Notes under the pieces: generated by a model | The model's input: the letters and a program-made list of their open reading frames with translations, nothing else | Told to the model about the DNA's origin: nothing | The model's database searches: none | DNA from: an uncultured Roseburia sp. | GTDB lineage: Bacteria; Bacillota; Clostridia; Lachnospirales; Lachnospiraceae | Direction: 5' to 3' | Length of the DNA: 64,000 nt | NCBI GenBank assembly: GCA_947088675.1 | Contig: CAMUHN010000002.1 | Location: 38,377 to 102,376, forward strand | Part shown: positions 1-9,012 of the stretch, in pieces | Position numbering within the stretch: position 1 is the stretch's first letter | Layout of the letters: the number at the start of each line of letters is the position of its first letter | Program-made: the position numbers and the translations under genes

Positions 1-62
1 GATTTTCAGTTTCTATATACTCTAACGCTCTTACTATATTTGATTTTGATTGATATGATAAA

Positions 63-917
63 TTACGCCAATTGCATAACCTCGGCTTCAAGTTCTTTCG
101 CATCTTCTAATGTTAATTTTGGGAAAAAACCTGGTATTTCTTCTACTGTAATTCTTCCGTTTTTTAACATTATCCTTGCATTTTCTCTTGCTTCCCTATG
201 TGTAGCATTATCATCAATATCCTTTGCATATGCTTCCAAAACCTGCTCATCATCAAATAATGTCATCATAATGTCTACAACCTCCTGTTCTTTACTTTCG
301 AGATATTCTTTTAATACGTTTCGATTTTTACAAATTCGGATTGTTTCCGTTACTGCTATCTTTGTTTGCCCATATTTCTTTCTCTGCTCATTATACACTT
401 TGCAGAAAATAATATACTGTCCAATTATGTTGTCCTCGTCCTCTTGATAAAGTACCTTAATTTCTGCGTCTACCGCTATCTTTTCACCGTCAAAAAAGTC
501 TTTTGAAAGCGATATGGTGTTGGGCGGATTTTTCGATTTTTCACCCGTAAATATCATATATAATTCAGGTTTTGGCATATCCACTTTTTTAGAACCATAC
601 AAATTTTGCCTGGTACGCTTAAAAAAATCGTGGTATGTCTGTATTAGATACATCAGAGCACGTATAATAATATTCAATGTCCATGTTGACTGGCTTTCAA
701 TCAAAATAACAAGTCTGCCACAAACCGAAAATCCAAGGTCATTATAGTCTGCGTCTACCAATATGTGTTTGATAGTAACATCTTTTATATCTTCTTCTGT
801 TACATTACTGTCCTCTGGGTGAAGTGCCTTGTACAATCGGAGCAGATACTTTTTGTCTTGAAATAAATTCGTGAACACGCTGTCTTTTATTTTACGCTTT
901 GGCATATTTTGTGCCAT
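63..917 (-). CDS. Rpn-type PD-(D/E)XK nuclease / putative transposase
   Basis: A 284-residue protein of the Rpn / PD-(D/E)XK 'nuclease family transposase' group, whose known members are DNA endonucleases that promote recombination rather than proven transposases. The N-terminal part has the family pattern: a KDSVF..LF opening, an acidic residue in a YNDLGF segment near residue 80, and an IESQ segment near residue 95 that fits the D...ExQ active site. A helical segment with a YLIQTYHDFF-like run follows. The start is ATG preceded by AGGTGG at good spacing. It is a single-gene unit with its own promoter and lies beside an IS110 remnant, so a mobile-DNA setting is likely. The family call is firm; the biological role is inferred. 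Confidence 0.85.
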   Translation of the reverse strand: MAQNMPKRKIKDSVFTNLFQDKKYLLRLYKALHPEDSNVTEEDIKDVTIKHILVDADYNDLGFSVCGRLVILIESQSTWTLNIIIRALMYLIQTYHDFFKRTRQNLYGSKKVDMPKPELYMIFTGEKSKNPPNTISLSKDFFDGEKIAVDAEIKVLYQEDEDNIIGQYIIFCKVYNEQRKKYGQTKIAVTETIRICKNRNVLKEYLESKEQEVVDIMMTLFDDEQVLEAYAKDIDDNATHREARENARIMLKNGRITVEEIPGFFPKLTLEDAKELEAEVMQLA

Positions 918-980
918 TTTACCACCTCATTATTGCAATTCAGCAGAAAATACAATACAGTTCGCTCCAACCATACTTAG

Positions 981-1009
981 ATTATACAAAAAAACTCCAG
1001 CCTTTACAA
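981..1009 (-). promoter_or_regulatory. sigma-A type promoter of the Rpn nuclease gene
   Basis: On the minus strand a -35 box TTGTAA (1004-1009) is followed by a 17-base spacer and a perfect -10 box TATAAT (981-986). Transcription would start near 974, about 57 bases before the Rpn start codon. Confidence 0.7.
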
Positions 1010-1149
1010 TAAAATTCATATTGATTTGCTTCTTCCTGCTTTGTTTACTGTCAGCTATCCCTCGGATTACTTGCTGTCGGCTCACGTTTTAAAGCTCCCT
1101 CTCAATGTTCTCTTAGTTGTAGCTCATTCTGGACAAGTTACAATTAACC

Positions 1150-1330
1150 GGACATACCTGACCATGCCGGAAAGCTTAATGTTGGCGCTTTCGAGCATTT
1201 TCTGGGGCCCGGTTGAACTTATGGTTCCTCTCCCCGACAAGGTTCATACGGTAGTGGACAAGTTCCCTGAGCTCGCGTTGATCCCTATCAGGGATATAGT
1301 TTGCCTACAGCAGGCGACTTATGGCATGGC
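1150..1330 (-). pseudogene. IS110-family transposase fragment (frameshifted)
   Basis: Minus-strand translation from about 1295 gives IPDRDQRELRELVHYR followed by MNLVGERNHKFNRA. After a single-base frame change in the GGGGCCC run near 1205-1212 it continues QKMLESANIKLSG. This is the conserved central block of IS110-family transposases (PDR..RELRELTRYR..L..ER.R..NR.QK.LE.ANIKLS). Just upstream the expected GLLKANYIPDR region carries a TAG in place of a lysine codon. After LSG the similarity stops. Only about 60 codons survive, with a stop and a frameshift, so this is a dead relic of an insertion sequence. No terminal repeats or target duplications can be defined. Confidence 0.75.
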
Positions 1331-1604
1331 ATCCTGTCTCTTGTTATTTTACTCTGAATCCTTTTGCTGAGAACGGCTGGACAAACGGTGGTTCAAATGA
1401 AAATGTCTGAAATCAGTTTACTTGATGGGCTACAGGCCCAAAATGTTACTGATCTTTGCCGTTATATCCAGTATATATGAAAACAGACCGCTTTCAAATA
1501 TTAATCCCTTCCGCCTGCGATGTTTCATTCATGGTAGTGCCACGAAACGCGGGGCATGAGAGTTTACTTGACAAATCCAACCTTGTCTACCCATTAGTCC
1601 ATAT
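1331..1604. other. intergenic remnant with no recognisable gene
   Basis: Between the IS110 fragment and the stop of the last polysaccharide gene, no open frame with a family signature was found. The stretch is richer in G+C than the operon beside it and may be more of the degraded insertion sequence, but nothing specific supports that. No clear Rho-independent terminator for the polysaccharide operon is visible. Confidence 0.4.
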
Positions 1605-4361
1605 TTACTGATAATTCATTTTATATATATACCACTCTTTACTGCTGAATACCTCCTCAAGTAACAAATCTTCATATTCTTTGCTATCGACCTCATGATT
1701 AACCACCCAGTATTCCACATCTAACGCCTGCGCTGTATTTACATCAATTTGAACATTCAATCCACTTCCTACACTTTCTATAAAATTTTTATCTGCTATT
1801 GTCATATCAATATGCGCATAACGATTCCAACTATCCTCATATACATAATCCGGATCAATTATTTCCATCATGGCATAATCTGGATATACATACGTACCGG
1901 TCAGACGTTTCACTCCACATGCTGTAATAATATTTGAAATTGTTGAATTTCCTGTAACCAGCCATCTTCCAGTATTTTCTTTATTTAGCTCAAATATCTT
2001 TTGTACCAACACACTTTTATAAAAGTCATCCAACCCTCTTTGAATCGGATTAGCAAAAATGGATGATATCATTGTTACGCATAACAATATTCCAATACCT
2101 TTTTTTAGATTGCTTCTTGTTATAATACAATATCCTGTATATCCCCACAATTGGATCAATAACGTTGCTATTACAATCAATCCCATCGAACCATTTAAGT
2201 ATTCCCTCATATTAGTATCATTAATACAGAATACCAATGCAATTACAGTAAGTGCAAGCGCAATAGTTCTTCTCCCCCGAACTTCTTTTTGGCTATACAC
2301 AACCGACTCATTTAAAATCAGCATTAATAAAACCACAGCCCCATATCCAAAGACAGCCAATACTCTTCTTGGATAAGAATATGTCATCAACATTATCTTA
2401 TATAAAAATGGTATTTGCGGACCAAACATATAATACATGAAAAATAGCTCACATACTACTAAGGCAATTATTAATTTGACGGAATTTTTCTTAACTCCTG
2501 TCTTAGAAATGATTGGCAGTCCTGCAATTAAAGACCATAAAAACATCCCATAAAATTGGCTTATCTCACAATTATTTAAATATGTCGAATATTTCCCAAA
2601 CCCCATGAAAACATTGATTATCTGAAGCAAAAAAATATCATTGGGTACAGTAAACCATTCTCTAACACTTCCTGGATATACTGTATTCAACTGGGTCTGC
2701 ATTGCATCTCCAGATAAAATTAAAAATCTTCCAGCAAATACGACACAAATTGCCAATACACCAATATATGCCAAAATATTTGCTTTTGCGAATGGCTTAC
2801 AGTCTCTTTTATTCCACATTACCCAAAAAGCCAATATCAAATAAATATAAATAAATGGTACCTGCCACGCCGGATATAGAACAAATACATAAGTAATCGC
2901 ACACAATGCAGCAAATAATGTCCATCCTATCTTTTTCCATGTATTTTTCTCTGACAGAAACCTGCTCAATGCTACTACAAAATATTGACCCGCCGCAATA
3001 AGCATTATGATACCATTCCACCATTGCACACATGGTGAAAACGTAATTAAAATAGCAAAAACAATTGAAATACGTTTGTTTTTACATAATTCATACATCA
3101 TTTCAATGGAGGATAAAAACAGGGCAAATAATGGAAACCACCAACCAAACGAAACTGCATTTTCTGTCGGCAGGAAAAAATATCCCCAATTATTTGGAGC
3201 CCCCAGCGCCAATAAGTCCTTTGCGGGTGTTTTAGCCGATACCATTGTATCACACCCCTCAATCATAAGATTATAATTGTAATACGGAAACTTTTCATCA
3301 TTATAATATTGCGCCAGATTCAATGGCAACGCAACTGCCCATTCATCGCCACGAAGCCCCTGATTAATCCCCAACAAAGTTGTTTTATCATAATCATTCG
3401 TATGTTCTGTCAACATACCCGAAAGAAAGCCAATTGATGATCCATGATACTTCCCGATAACCAAAAATATAAATACCACCATACTTATGATATATCTATA
3501 TTTAAAGCTCTTTTCGATTCCAATGGAAATGCATAATAATATGGCAAAGATCATAATAAACCAAAAAGCGATTCGCGGAAATGATATAAACTGAACAGAT
3601 TCCAGATACCTTGCTAATAGAATCTGTTTTGAACTCACCATCTTATATGCCGTTACCAATATCACCCGATCAAAAACCAACGCCACTATTGCTGCGTCTA
3701 AAAAAAGAAACAAAACCTGCATTACGTAATCATGAAAGGATACAGTTTGATTCTCTTTGGAAAAAATTTTTTTATTATACATATATAATATATTATATAG
3801 AAACCATACGAAAAAAGGTAATACGATTAAGCTGGCTATATAAAAAATATTATATAAAAAATTCATATTTATATTTAAATTTTCTATCGCAATATAACAA
3901 TCCTGACCTGAAGTTTTAATTTTTATACTATTTTCATCACATTCAATTTTACTTATATCATTCTTCTCAATTATCTGTTCAAGGATCTGACTGCTTTCAA
4001 TACTATCTCTTTGTAGGCCCTGTGATACCACAATGTTACTCAACCTACATACTATATTTTTGCTATCTCCGACATCAATTCTCACTTTTGAAAGTGCCCT
4101 GTAAGGTACATTCAGGTTAATACGTTCTAATTGATTCGCAGTAACCGAAAACCTGGCGCAATTCGCCTCATCAAACGAATACCCTTCGGACGAATTATCC
4201 CAATAAACGGTCACATCGCAGTTTTTTTTCGCCTTTACGTCAAAGGAAATTTCTGTATTTGTATATAGCTTTACACACCAAATTTCAAAGAATAATATTA
4301 TTACTAAAACTAAAATAATATTTAATTTATGAAACTTGATTCCTCTTTGCTTCACTATCAT
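1605..4361 (-). CDS. large polytopic membrane protein, GT-C-like, of the polysaccharide locus
   Basis: About 918 residues. A short N-terminal segment with one membrane helix (about 15-35) is followed by an extracytoplasmic beta-rich stretch of about 130 residues, then about 12 or more membrane helices. Between helices is a conserved-looking loop with GLRGDEWAV and a large WGYFFLP.ENAVSFGWWFP segment. Large proteins of this shape occur in Lachnospiraceae and streptococcal surface-polysaccharide loci and resemble lipid-linked-sugar-dependent (GT-C) transferases or YfhO-like proteins. Donor and acceptor are unknown. The start is uncertain: GGAGG lies only two to three bases before ATG 4361, and a GTG at 4355 has better spacing. 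It is the last gene of the operon. The membrane call is firm, the transferase role is inferred. Confidence 0.6.
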   Translation of the reverse strand: MIVKQRGIKFHKLNIILVLVIILFFEIWCVKLYTNTEISFDVKAKKNCDVTVYWDNSSEGYSFDEANCARFSVTANQLERINLNVPYRALSKVRIDVGDSKNIVCRLSNIVVSQGLQRDSIESSQILEQIIEKNDISKIECDENSIKIKTSGQDCYIAIENLNINMNFLYNIFYIASLIVLPFFVWFLYNILYMYNKKIFSKENQTVSFHDYVMQVLFLFLDAAIVALVFDRVILVTAYKMVSSKQILLARYLESVQFISFPRIAFWFIMIFAILLCISIGIEKSFKYRYIISMVVFIFLVIGKYHGSSIGFLSGMLTEHTNDYDKTTLLGINQGLRGDEWAVALPLNLAQYYNDEKFPYYNYNLMIEGCDTMVSAKTPAKDLLALGAPNNWGYFFLPTENAVSFGWWFPLFALFLSSIEMMYELCKNKRISIVFAILITFSPCVQWWNGIIMLIAAGQYFVVALSRFLSEKNTWKKIGWTLFAALCAITYVFVLYPAWQVPFIYIYLILAFWVMWNKRDCKPFAKANILAYIGVLAICVVFAGRFLILSGDAMQTQLNTVYPGSVREWFTVPNDIFLLQIINVFMGFGKYSTYLNNCEISQFYGMFLWSLIAGLPIISKTGVKKNSVKLIIALVVCELFFMYYMFGPQIPFLYKIMLMTYSYPRRVLAVFGYGAVVLLMLILNESVVYSQKEVRGRRTIALALTVIALVFCINDTNMREYLNGSMGLIVIATLLIQLWGYTGYCIITRSNLKKGIGILLCVTMISSIFANPIQRGLDDFYKSVLVQKIFELNKENTGRWLVTGNSTISNIITACGVKRLTGTYVYPDYAMMEIIDPDYVYEDSWNRYAHIDMTIADKNFIESVGSGLNVQIDVNTAQALDVEYWVVNHEVDSKEYEDLLLEEVFSSKEWYIYKMNYQ

Positions 4362-4403
4362 ATCCTCCAAAATACTCTCTGTTTCACCACATAACCTGTC
4401 CCA

Positions 4404-5486
4404 CTATTTTAATTCACGTATTTTCCTGAAAAAACCTGATAATCCTTCTTTTTTCAGAATATATATAGAAGATCTAAAGTACCTGGCTATACTCTTTTTA
4501 TTTTTTACCTTATTCTTGATTTCAATATTACTCAATGCAAATGGATCATCAATGCTAAACATCACATCATTATTATTACGATATTTTATTCGCAGCTCAT
4601 CATCAATTTTTTCCCCCGAATAATATTTACTGTAGCTCCATGTTGTTTTTGACACACCATCTTGATTATTTTTCTCGTGCATTTTAGAATATTCCTGATA
4701 AAGTTCTTTAAACGGATGTTCTCCTTGTGGCAGCCAATCACTGATACATTTTTCGGCTGTAGCGCCATAACCTGAAAAATGTATAAACCGCAATGGATCC
4801 CCTTTTACAAAATATTTTCCATTCTCTTTTGTCATCCCACAATCCAACAGTGACCATGTTGCAAAATCATAGCCACGGTGTTTCAAGATCTCGACATCAA
4901 AAAAACATGGAGCAAGATCAATCCACTTCTGATCTGTAAAAATTCCTCTTAATATGTCATCATAACAAAAAAGATATAATCTCTCCGCCCACCAATGAAT
5001 AAATTTAACAGCCTCTTCACTCCTGTTTACTGCTAAAAAACCAAGATTAAAAACTCCATGTGCTGTCGAAGATAACTCCATATCAATATTCCCTGGCTGT
5101 AGCAAATGTGGACATACAACAATTGGCCTTTTCTCCAATATCTCTCTTAATTCCACAAAATCAGAATAAACGAAACAATCCGGATCCAAATAAATAAATT
5201 TATCCTCCTCCGTATACGTTTCTATTAAATATTTAAAAAATTGCCCTTTTACCGAAGTGGATGCCTCTACAATAGCATGTTTATAAATATATCTGTTAAA
5301 ATTTCCGTTCCACATATCTTTAGAAAGTACTACTTTATCAAAAAATTCAAAATTCATTGAAGCTGGAATTTCTCTCTCCGTTAAACATACAAAGAATTTT
5401 GCATCCGGTATATTTTTTTTAACAGATTCCGCTAATGTCCGCGCCTTATGTGCATAATTTGTACATATAGATGTAAATATAATCAT
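4404..5486 (-). CDS. glycosyltransferase, GT8-like fold with DPD motif
   Basis: A 360-residue soluble protein. It opens with a nucleotide-sugar-transferase-like strand (MIIFTSICTNYAHKA) and has YLDPDCFVY at about 99-107, where DPD (101-103) would be the metal- and nucleotide-binding DxD motif. Further family-like signs are GVFNLGFLAVNR near 185 and a C-terminal RFIHFSGYGA segment. This pattern matches the GT8-related glycosyltransferases often found in capsule and teichoic-acid loci. Donor sugar unknown. ATG is preceded by AAGGAG at good spacing. The GT2 gene upstream ends 18 bases before it and the GT-C-like gene follows, so it is co-transcribed. Confidence 0.75.
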   Translation of the reverse strand: MIIFTSICTNYAHKARTLAESVKKNIPDAKFFVCLTEREIPASMNFEFFDKVVLSKDMWNGNFNRYIYKHAIVEASTSVKGQFFKYLIETYTEEDKFIYLDPDCFVYSDFVELREILEKRPIVVCPHLLQPGNIDMELSSTAHGVFNLGFLAVNRSEEAVKFIHWWAERLYLFCYDDILRGIFTDQKWIDLAPCFFDVEILKHRGYDFATWSLLDCGMTKENGKYFVKGDPLRFIHFSGYGATAEKCISDWLPQGEHPFKELYQEYSKMHEKNNQDGVSKTTWSYSKYYSGEKIDDELRIKYRNNNDVMFSIDDPFALSNIEIKNKVKNKKSIARYFRSSIYILKKEGLSGFFRKIRELK

Positions 5487-5504
5487 ATTAAACTCCTTGA
5501 ATCG

Positions 5505-6341
5505 TTATTCTACAATAAATCTCTTAATGATTTTTCCCACGACTGGTATTTTATAAAACCTCACCATCTTTTCTAGTGCTTTTTCATATTTCATACGTAT
5601 AGCAACCTGCTCCACCAAAGCATCCCTCAATACTTTCGCATATTCCTCACAATTATCCTTATAAAAATTTTTATGGTTGTCATAAATCTGCCTATAAGTT
5701 TTCTGCATTTGAATGTAGTCAGATTGAAAACCGGTTGTTCTTGATACAGGTTTTATTCTATAATGAAATAAAATCTCCGGAATTTGATATATTTTTCTGC
5801 CAAGCGCCAGGATTGAAATCCAAAAATCATAATCTTCCATTCCAGCCAACATATGTGTATTAAATCCGCCGACTTTCTCCCAATCCTGCTTGTAAAATAA
5901 TGCAGTTACAAAAACAACATTGTCCAATAACATTTTTTCAAAAGAATAGTCCGGCAAGTCCCAAATACCACTTTTTTCTCCAAATAAATCCGCCTTGCAA
6001 TAAACAACGCCAATTTCATCATCTTTCTGGATCATTTTAACGGCTTTTTCTATATAATACATATCTATTGTATCATCAGAATCCACTGGCATTATATATT
6101 TTCCGGTTGCTTTACTAATACCATAATTTCTTGCACCTGCAGGCCGTAAATGATCTGTGTGCAACAAAATAACCTCGTTCCCAAGACTTTGCAAAATTTT
6201 TAACGTTTCTTCATCATCGGAACCATCATCTACTACAATAATTTCTATATTATTGTATGATTGTCTCTTTACCGAATCAATTGACTCTCTGATATATTTT
6301 CCATCATTATAACATGGCATAATAACACTTACTTTTTCCAT
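5505..6341 (-). CDS. GT2 family glycosyltransferase
   Basis: A 278-residue GT-A enzyme. The N-terminus SVIMPCYNDGKYIRESI, the VVDDGS motif at about 37-41, the R-PAGARNYG segment at 66-73 and the DSDD motif at 87-90 are typical of inverting GT2 transferases. The W-x-D-type acceptor region appears as AGMEDYDFWISIL near 165. It probably adds one sugar to the lipid-linked repeat unit on the cytoplasmic side; the sugar cannot be told. It starts 8 bases after the methyltransferase gene stops and is clearly in the same operon. Confidence 0.85.
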   Translation of the reverse strand: MEKVSVIMPCYNDGKYIRESIDSVKRQSYNNIEIIVVDDGSDDEETLKILQSLGNEVILLHTDHLRPAGARNYGISKATGKYIMPVDSDDTIDMYYIEKAVKMIQKDDEIGVVYCKADLFGEKSGIWDLPDYSFEKMLLDNVVFVTALFYKQDWEKVGGFNTHMLAGMEDYDFWISILALGRKIYQIPEILFHYRIKPVSRTTGFQSDYIQMQKTYRQIYDNHKNFYKDNCEEYAKVLRDALVEQVAIRMKYEKALEKMVRFYKIPVVGKIIKRFIVE

Positions 6342-6349
6342 TACACTTT

Positions 6350-7705
6350 CTACCTTTTCAACACAGAATTAATCTTTGTAGCAACTTTATACCATCTGCT
6401 GTTTTTTAAAACAGACAATTCCTCTTCTGATCTCTTTAAATTAAATTGCATAACATCCAGTTCTTGCTCTATTTTTATCAATTTCTCATTTCTTTCCCTT
6501 ATCACTTCATTCTGTTGTTCAATTTCTGCATTTTTTTCTGCTATCATCCCCTCCCTGTCATTTAATTCCTTTTGAAAAAATTTGGATATCTCCGTCCTAC
6601 GCTGTTCAAATATCTGCATTGCCTCTTCCAGGTCGTCAGAAAGTATTCTGCAATCACACTGAACAACAAATGTCGTCATTTTCTCTTCTAACTGATAATT
6701 AATCTCCTGTGCCTCTTTCGCCATTACATACGAAGTATCATCAATTTTAATTCCTGTAATCCAATTAGGAATTAATTTATTACTATTTCCATTCAGATCA
6801 ATTGCATATGCCTTTAAATTCATGACAAGACAACAATATTCCGAAGGTATAAAACGAATACTGGTAGCGTCGTTATATTTTGACAAATCAATGCTGATCC
6901 GTATATGCCCCAGTTTTCCACATATTGAAACCATATTTTCGCTCAAACCATTTATTAATACTCTTGAAGTATAAAGCGACGTCTGCAAATTACCTGTTTT
7001 TAACATATCAACACATTTATCTTTTTTTCTGCCAAGTACAAACAAAAACTGATAGACATCCGCATATTCCCTGGTTCTTAGATAATACTGGATTTCAACT
7101 GGAAATTTTGAAATATCACATGGTATTTCTGTATCAGATACAGATTTCTTTATTGAATCCATCTCTATCTTATTTAAACCAACATGTTCTAACATTTTCA
7201 TAATTGAAAAATATGAAAAAAAATGTATGTGTGTATTATCAAGCAATCCCAATTCTGTATAATTAAACTGGTTATTTAATAAGCCCAAAATAACAGCATT
7301 ATGCCCAATATTGGGAATAGACAAAATGATTTCGCCGTCCTCATGCAATAAATCTTTCAACAGGTTTAATGTATTCTCAGAATCCTGAAGATGTTCCAGG
7401 ACATCCAATATAACAATATAATCGTATTTCTCCGTATTTAATTTTTTATACCAAAAATCAAAATTCAAATTTCCTTCCGTCATTCCAAGCAAGGCATTTC
7501 GTGCATATTTTCCTGCCTTTAGTCCAGCATCCTCATCTATTTCCACGATATCTATCACACAACCTTTTATTTCTTTTAAATGGTAGGTAAGATTGCCTGT
7601 AGCAGAACCAACTTCTAATACTTTTGATCCCTCACTTATCTTATGGAAAGCCCATTCATTTGTACTGCCCTTTTCCAATACATACCCAAAATCATATTTA
7701 CTCAT
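6350..7705 (-). CDS. SAM-dependent methyltransferase with C-terminal coiled coil
   Basis: 451 residues in three parts. Residues about 10-200 are a class I methyltransferase with motif I VLEVGSATGN at 29-38 and an IVILDVLEHL post-motif. Residues about 200-355 are a beta-rich domain. Residues about 360-435 are a charged heptad-like coiled coil, ending in a basic/aromatic SRWYKVATKINSVLKR tail that could touch the membrane. The gene starts one base after the ABC ATPase stop codon, so the two are translationally coupled. Known from O8/O9-type systems: a methyltransferase with a coiled-coil ruler caps the chain (WbdD) and the ATPase's C-terminal domain reads the cap. The layout here fits that model; the role is an inference. 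Confidence 0.75.
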   Translation of the reverse strand: MSKYDFGYVLEKGSTNEWAFHKISEGSKVLEVGSATGNLTYHLKEIKGCVIDIVEIDEDAGLKAGKYARNALLGMTEGNLNFDFWYKKLNTEKYDYIVILDVLEHLQDSENTLNLLKDLLHEDGEIILSIPNIGHNAVILGLLNNQFNYTELGLLDNTHIHFFSYFSIMKMLEHVGLNKIEMDSIKKSVSDTEIPCDISKFPVEIQYYLRTREYADVYQFLFVLGRKKDKCVDMLKTGNLQTSLYTSRVLINGLSENMVSICGKLGHIRISIDLSKYNDATSIRFIPSEYCCLVMNLKAYAIDLNGNSNKLIPNWITGIKIDDTSYVMAKEAQEINYQLEEKMTTFVVQCDCRILSDDLEEAMQIFEQRRTEISKFFQKELNDREGMIAEKNAEIEQQNEVIRERNEKLIKIEQELDVMQFNLKRSEEELSVLKNSRWYKVATKINSVLKR

Positions 7706-7706
7706 A

Positions 7707-8999
7707 TCAATTTCCTCTACTATAAACTTTCATATCCGTATCCAACTGCAAAATTCCATCACTTCCTCCTACATTCGCTATTTGCAAATATAGTACATTA
7801 TATAGCCATGTCAATACTTTAAAATTTAACATATTTCCCTCCGATATTGCTATGCCAATCACATAATCACCATTTACTAATTGTGGCATTTTAAATCGGA
7901 AATCTACCTTATTGATAGAGTGCGCCTTTATTGGAAATGTCCTCTTCCATCCGGATACTAAACTGTTGCAATTGATTACCCATAATCCTTTTACCGTTTC
8001 TATTACAAATCCGGCAATACATTCATTTATCTCTTTATCAGATGAAAAGACAATGGACAATACATATTCCTCCCCCGCATTACATAAAGAAACACGTTCT
8101 CCATTTTCATCCTTAATAAAACTGGAAATAATTTTTACGTTATCATTTAAAATACTCTCATTTGTAAAGTTTATATCCGGATAATCATCTAATTCTAAAT
8201 ATGCAAAATCTACAGATTTGCATTCACCTTTCTTTTCCTCTTTCTCATACTCTTTTGCCCTTTTTGAAAGAATACTATTTGAATAAGCTTTACAAACATT
8301 AACACTATCGCCAACCATCTGTTGAATACCACGTTCAATCCATAACACTCTGGAACAAAGCTGCTTTACTGTACCAATATCGTGTGACACAAAAATAACG
8401 GTAATCCCTCTTTCACGCAATTCTTCAAACTTTTTATAACATTTATTCTGGAAAAAAACATCTCCAACAGATAAAGCCTCATCAACAATCAAAATCTCTG
8501 GTTCAATATTTATAGCAACTGCAAATGCAAGCCTTGCGAACATACCACTTGAATATGTCTTAACCGGTTGGTCAATAAAATCACCTATATCGGCAAATTC
8601 CACAATGGCATTAACCCTGCTCCTCATCTCCTCTTTTGAGTATCCCATCATCGTACCGTTCAAATATATATTTTGCATGCCTGTATAATTTTTATTGAAA
8701 CCTGCCCCCAATTCAAGCAATGCTGAAATTTTGCCTGAAATCTCTATTGTCCCCGCAGACGGACTGGCAACACCGGTAATTAATTTCAATAACGTCGATT
8801 TCCCGGCGCCATTCGTTCCAATAACTCCAAATGTTTCTCCTTTTTTAACAGTAAAGCTAATTCCATTTAATGCATAGTACTCATTATGAAAACTCTTCCC
8901 ACTTATACTGAAAAGTTCTTTTAGCCGCTGCTGAGGATTATCATACAAATTATATATTTTAGTAACGTTTTGTACACTTATAGATAAATCCTGATCCAT
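7707..8999 (-). CDS. polysaccharide ABC exporter ATPase, Wzt/TagH type with C-terminal domain
   Basis: About 430 residues. The nucleotide-binding domain has Walker A GTNGAGKST (61-69), signature YSSGM near 155 and Walker B ILIVDEALSVGD near 175-186, with an aspartate-rich VSHD switch segment. Residues about 265-430 form an extra beta-sandwich-like domain as in Wzt proteins that bind the exported glycan. ATG 8999 has AGAAAGG upstream and is preferred over an upstream in-frame ATG cluster that overlaps the permease. It lies 13 bases after the permease gene. Function: energises export of a lipid-linked glycan across the membrane. Substrate is unknown, but presence of the extra domain suggests a modified, recognised chain end. 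Confidence 0.9.
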   Translation of the reverse strand: MDQDLSISVQNVTKIYNLYDNPQQRLKELFSISGKSFHNEYYALNGISFTVKKGETFGVIGTNGAGKSTLLKLITGVASPSAGTIEISGKISALLELGAGFNKNYTGMQNIYLNGTMMGYSKEEMRSRVNAIVEFADIGDFIDQPVKTYSSGMFARLAFAVAINIEPEILIVDEALSVGDVFFQNKCYKKFEELRERGITVIFVSHDIGTVKQLCSRVLWIERGIQQMVGDSVNVCKAYSNSILSKRAKEYEKEEKKGECKSVDFAYLELDDYPDINFTNESILNDNVKIISSFIKDENGERVSLCNAGEEYVLSIVFSSDKEINECIAGFVIETVKGLWVINCNSLVSGWKRTFPIKAHSINKVDFRFKMPQLVNGDYVIGIAISEGNMLNFKVLTWLYNVLYLQIANVGGSDGILQLDTDMKVYSRGN

Positions 9000-9012
9000 A
9001 TTTTCTGCCTTT

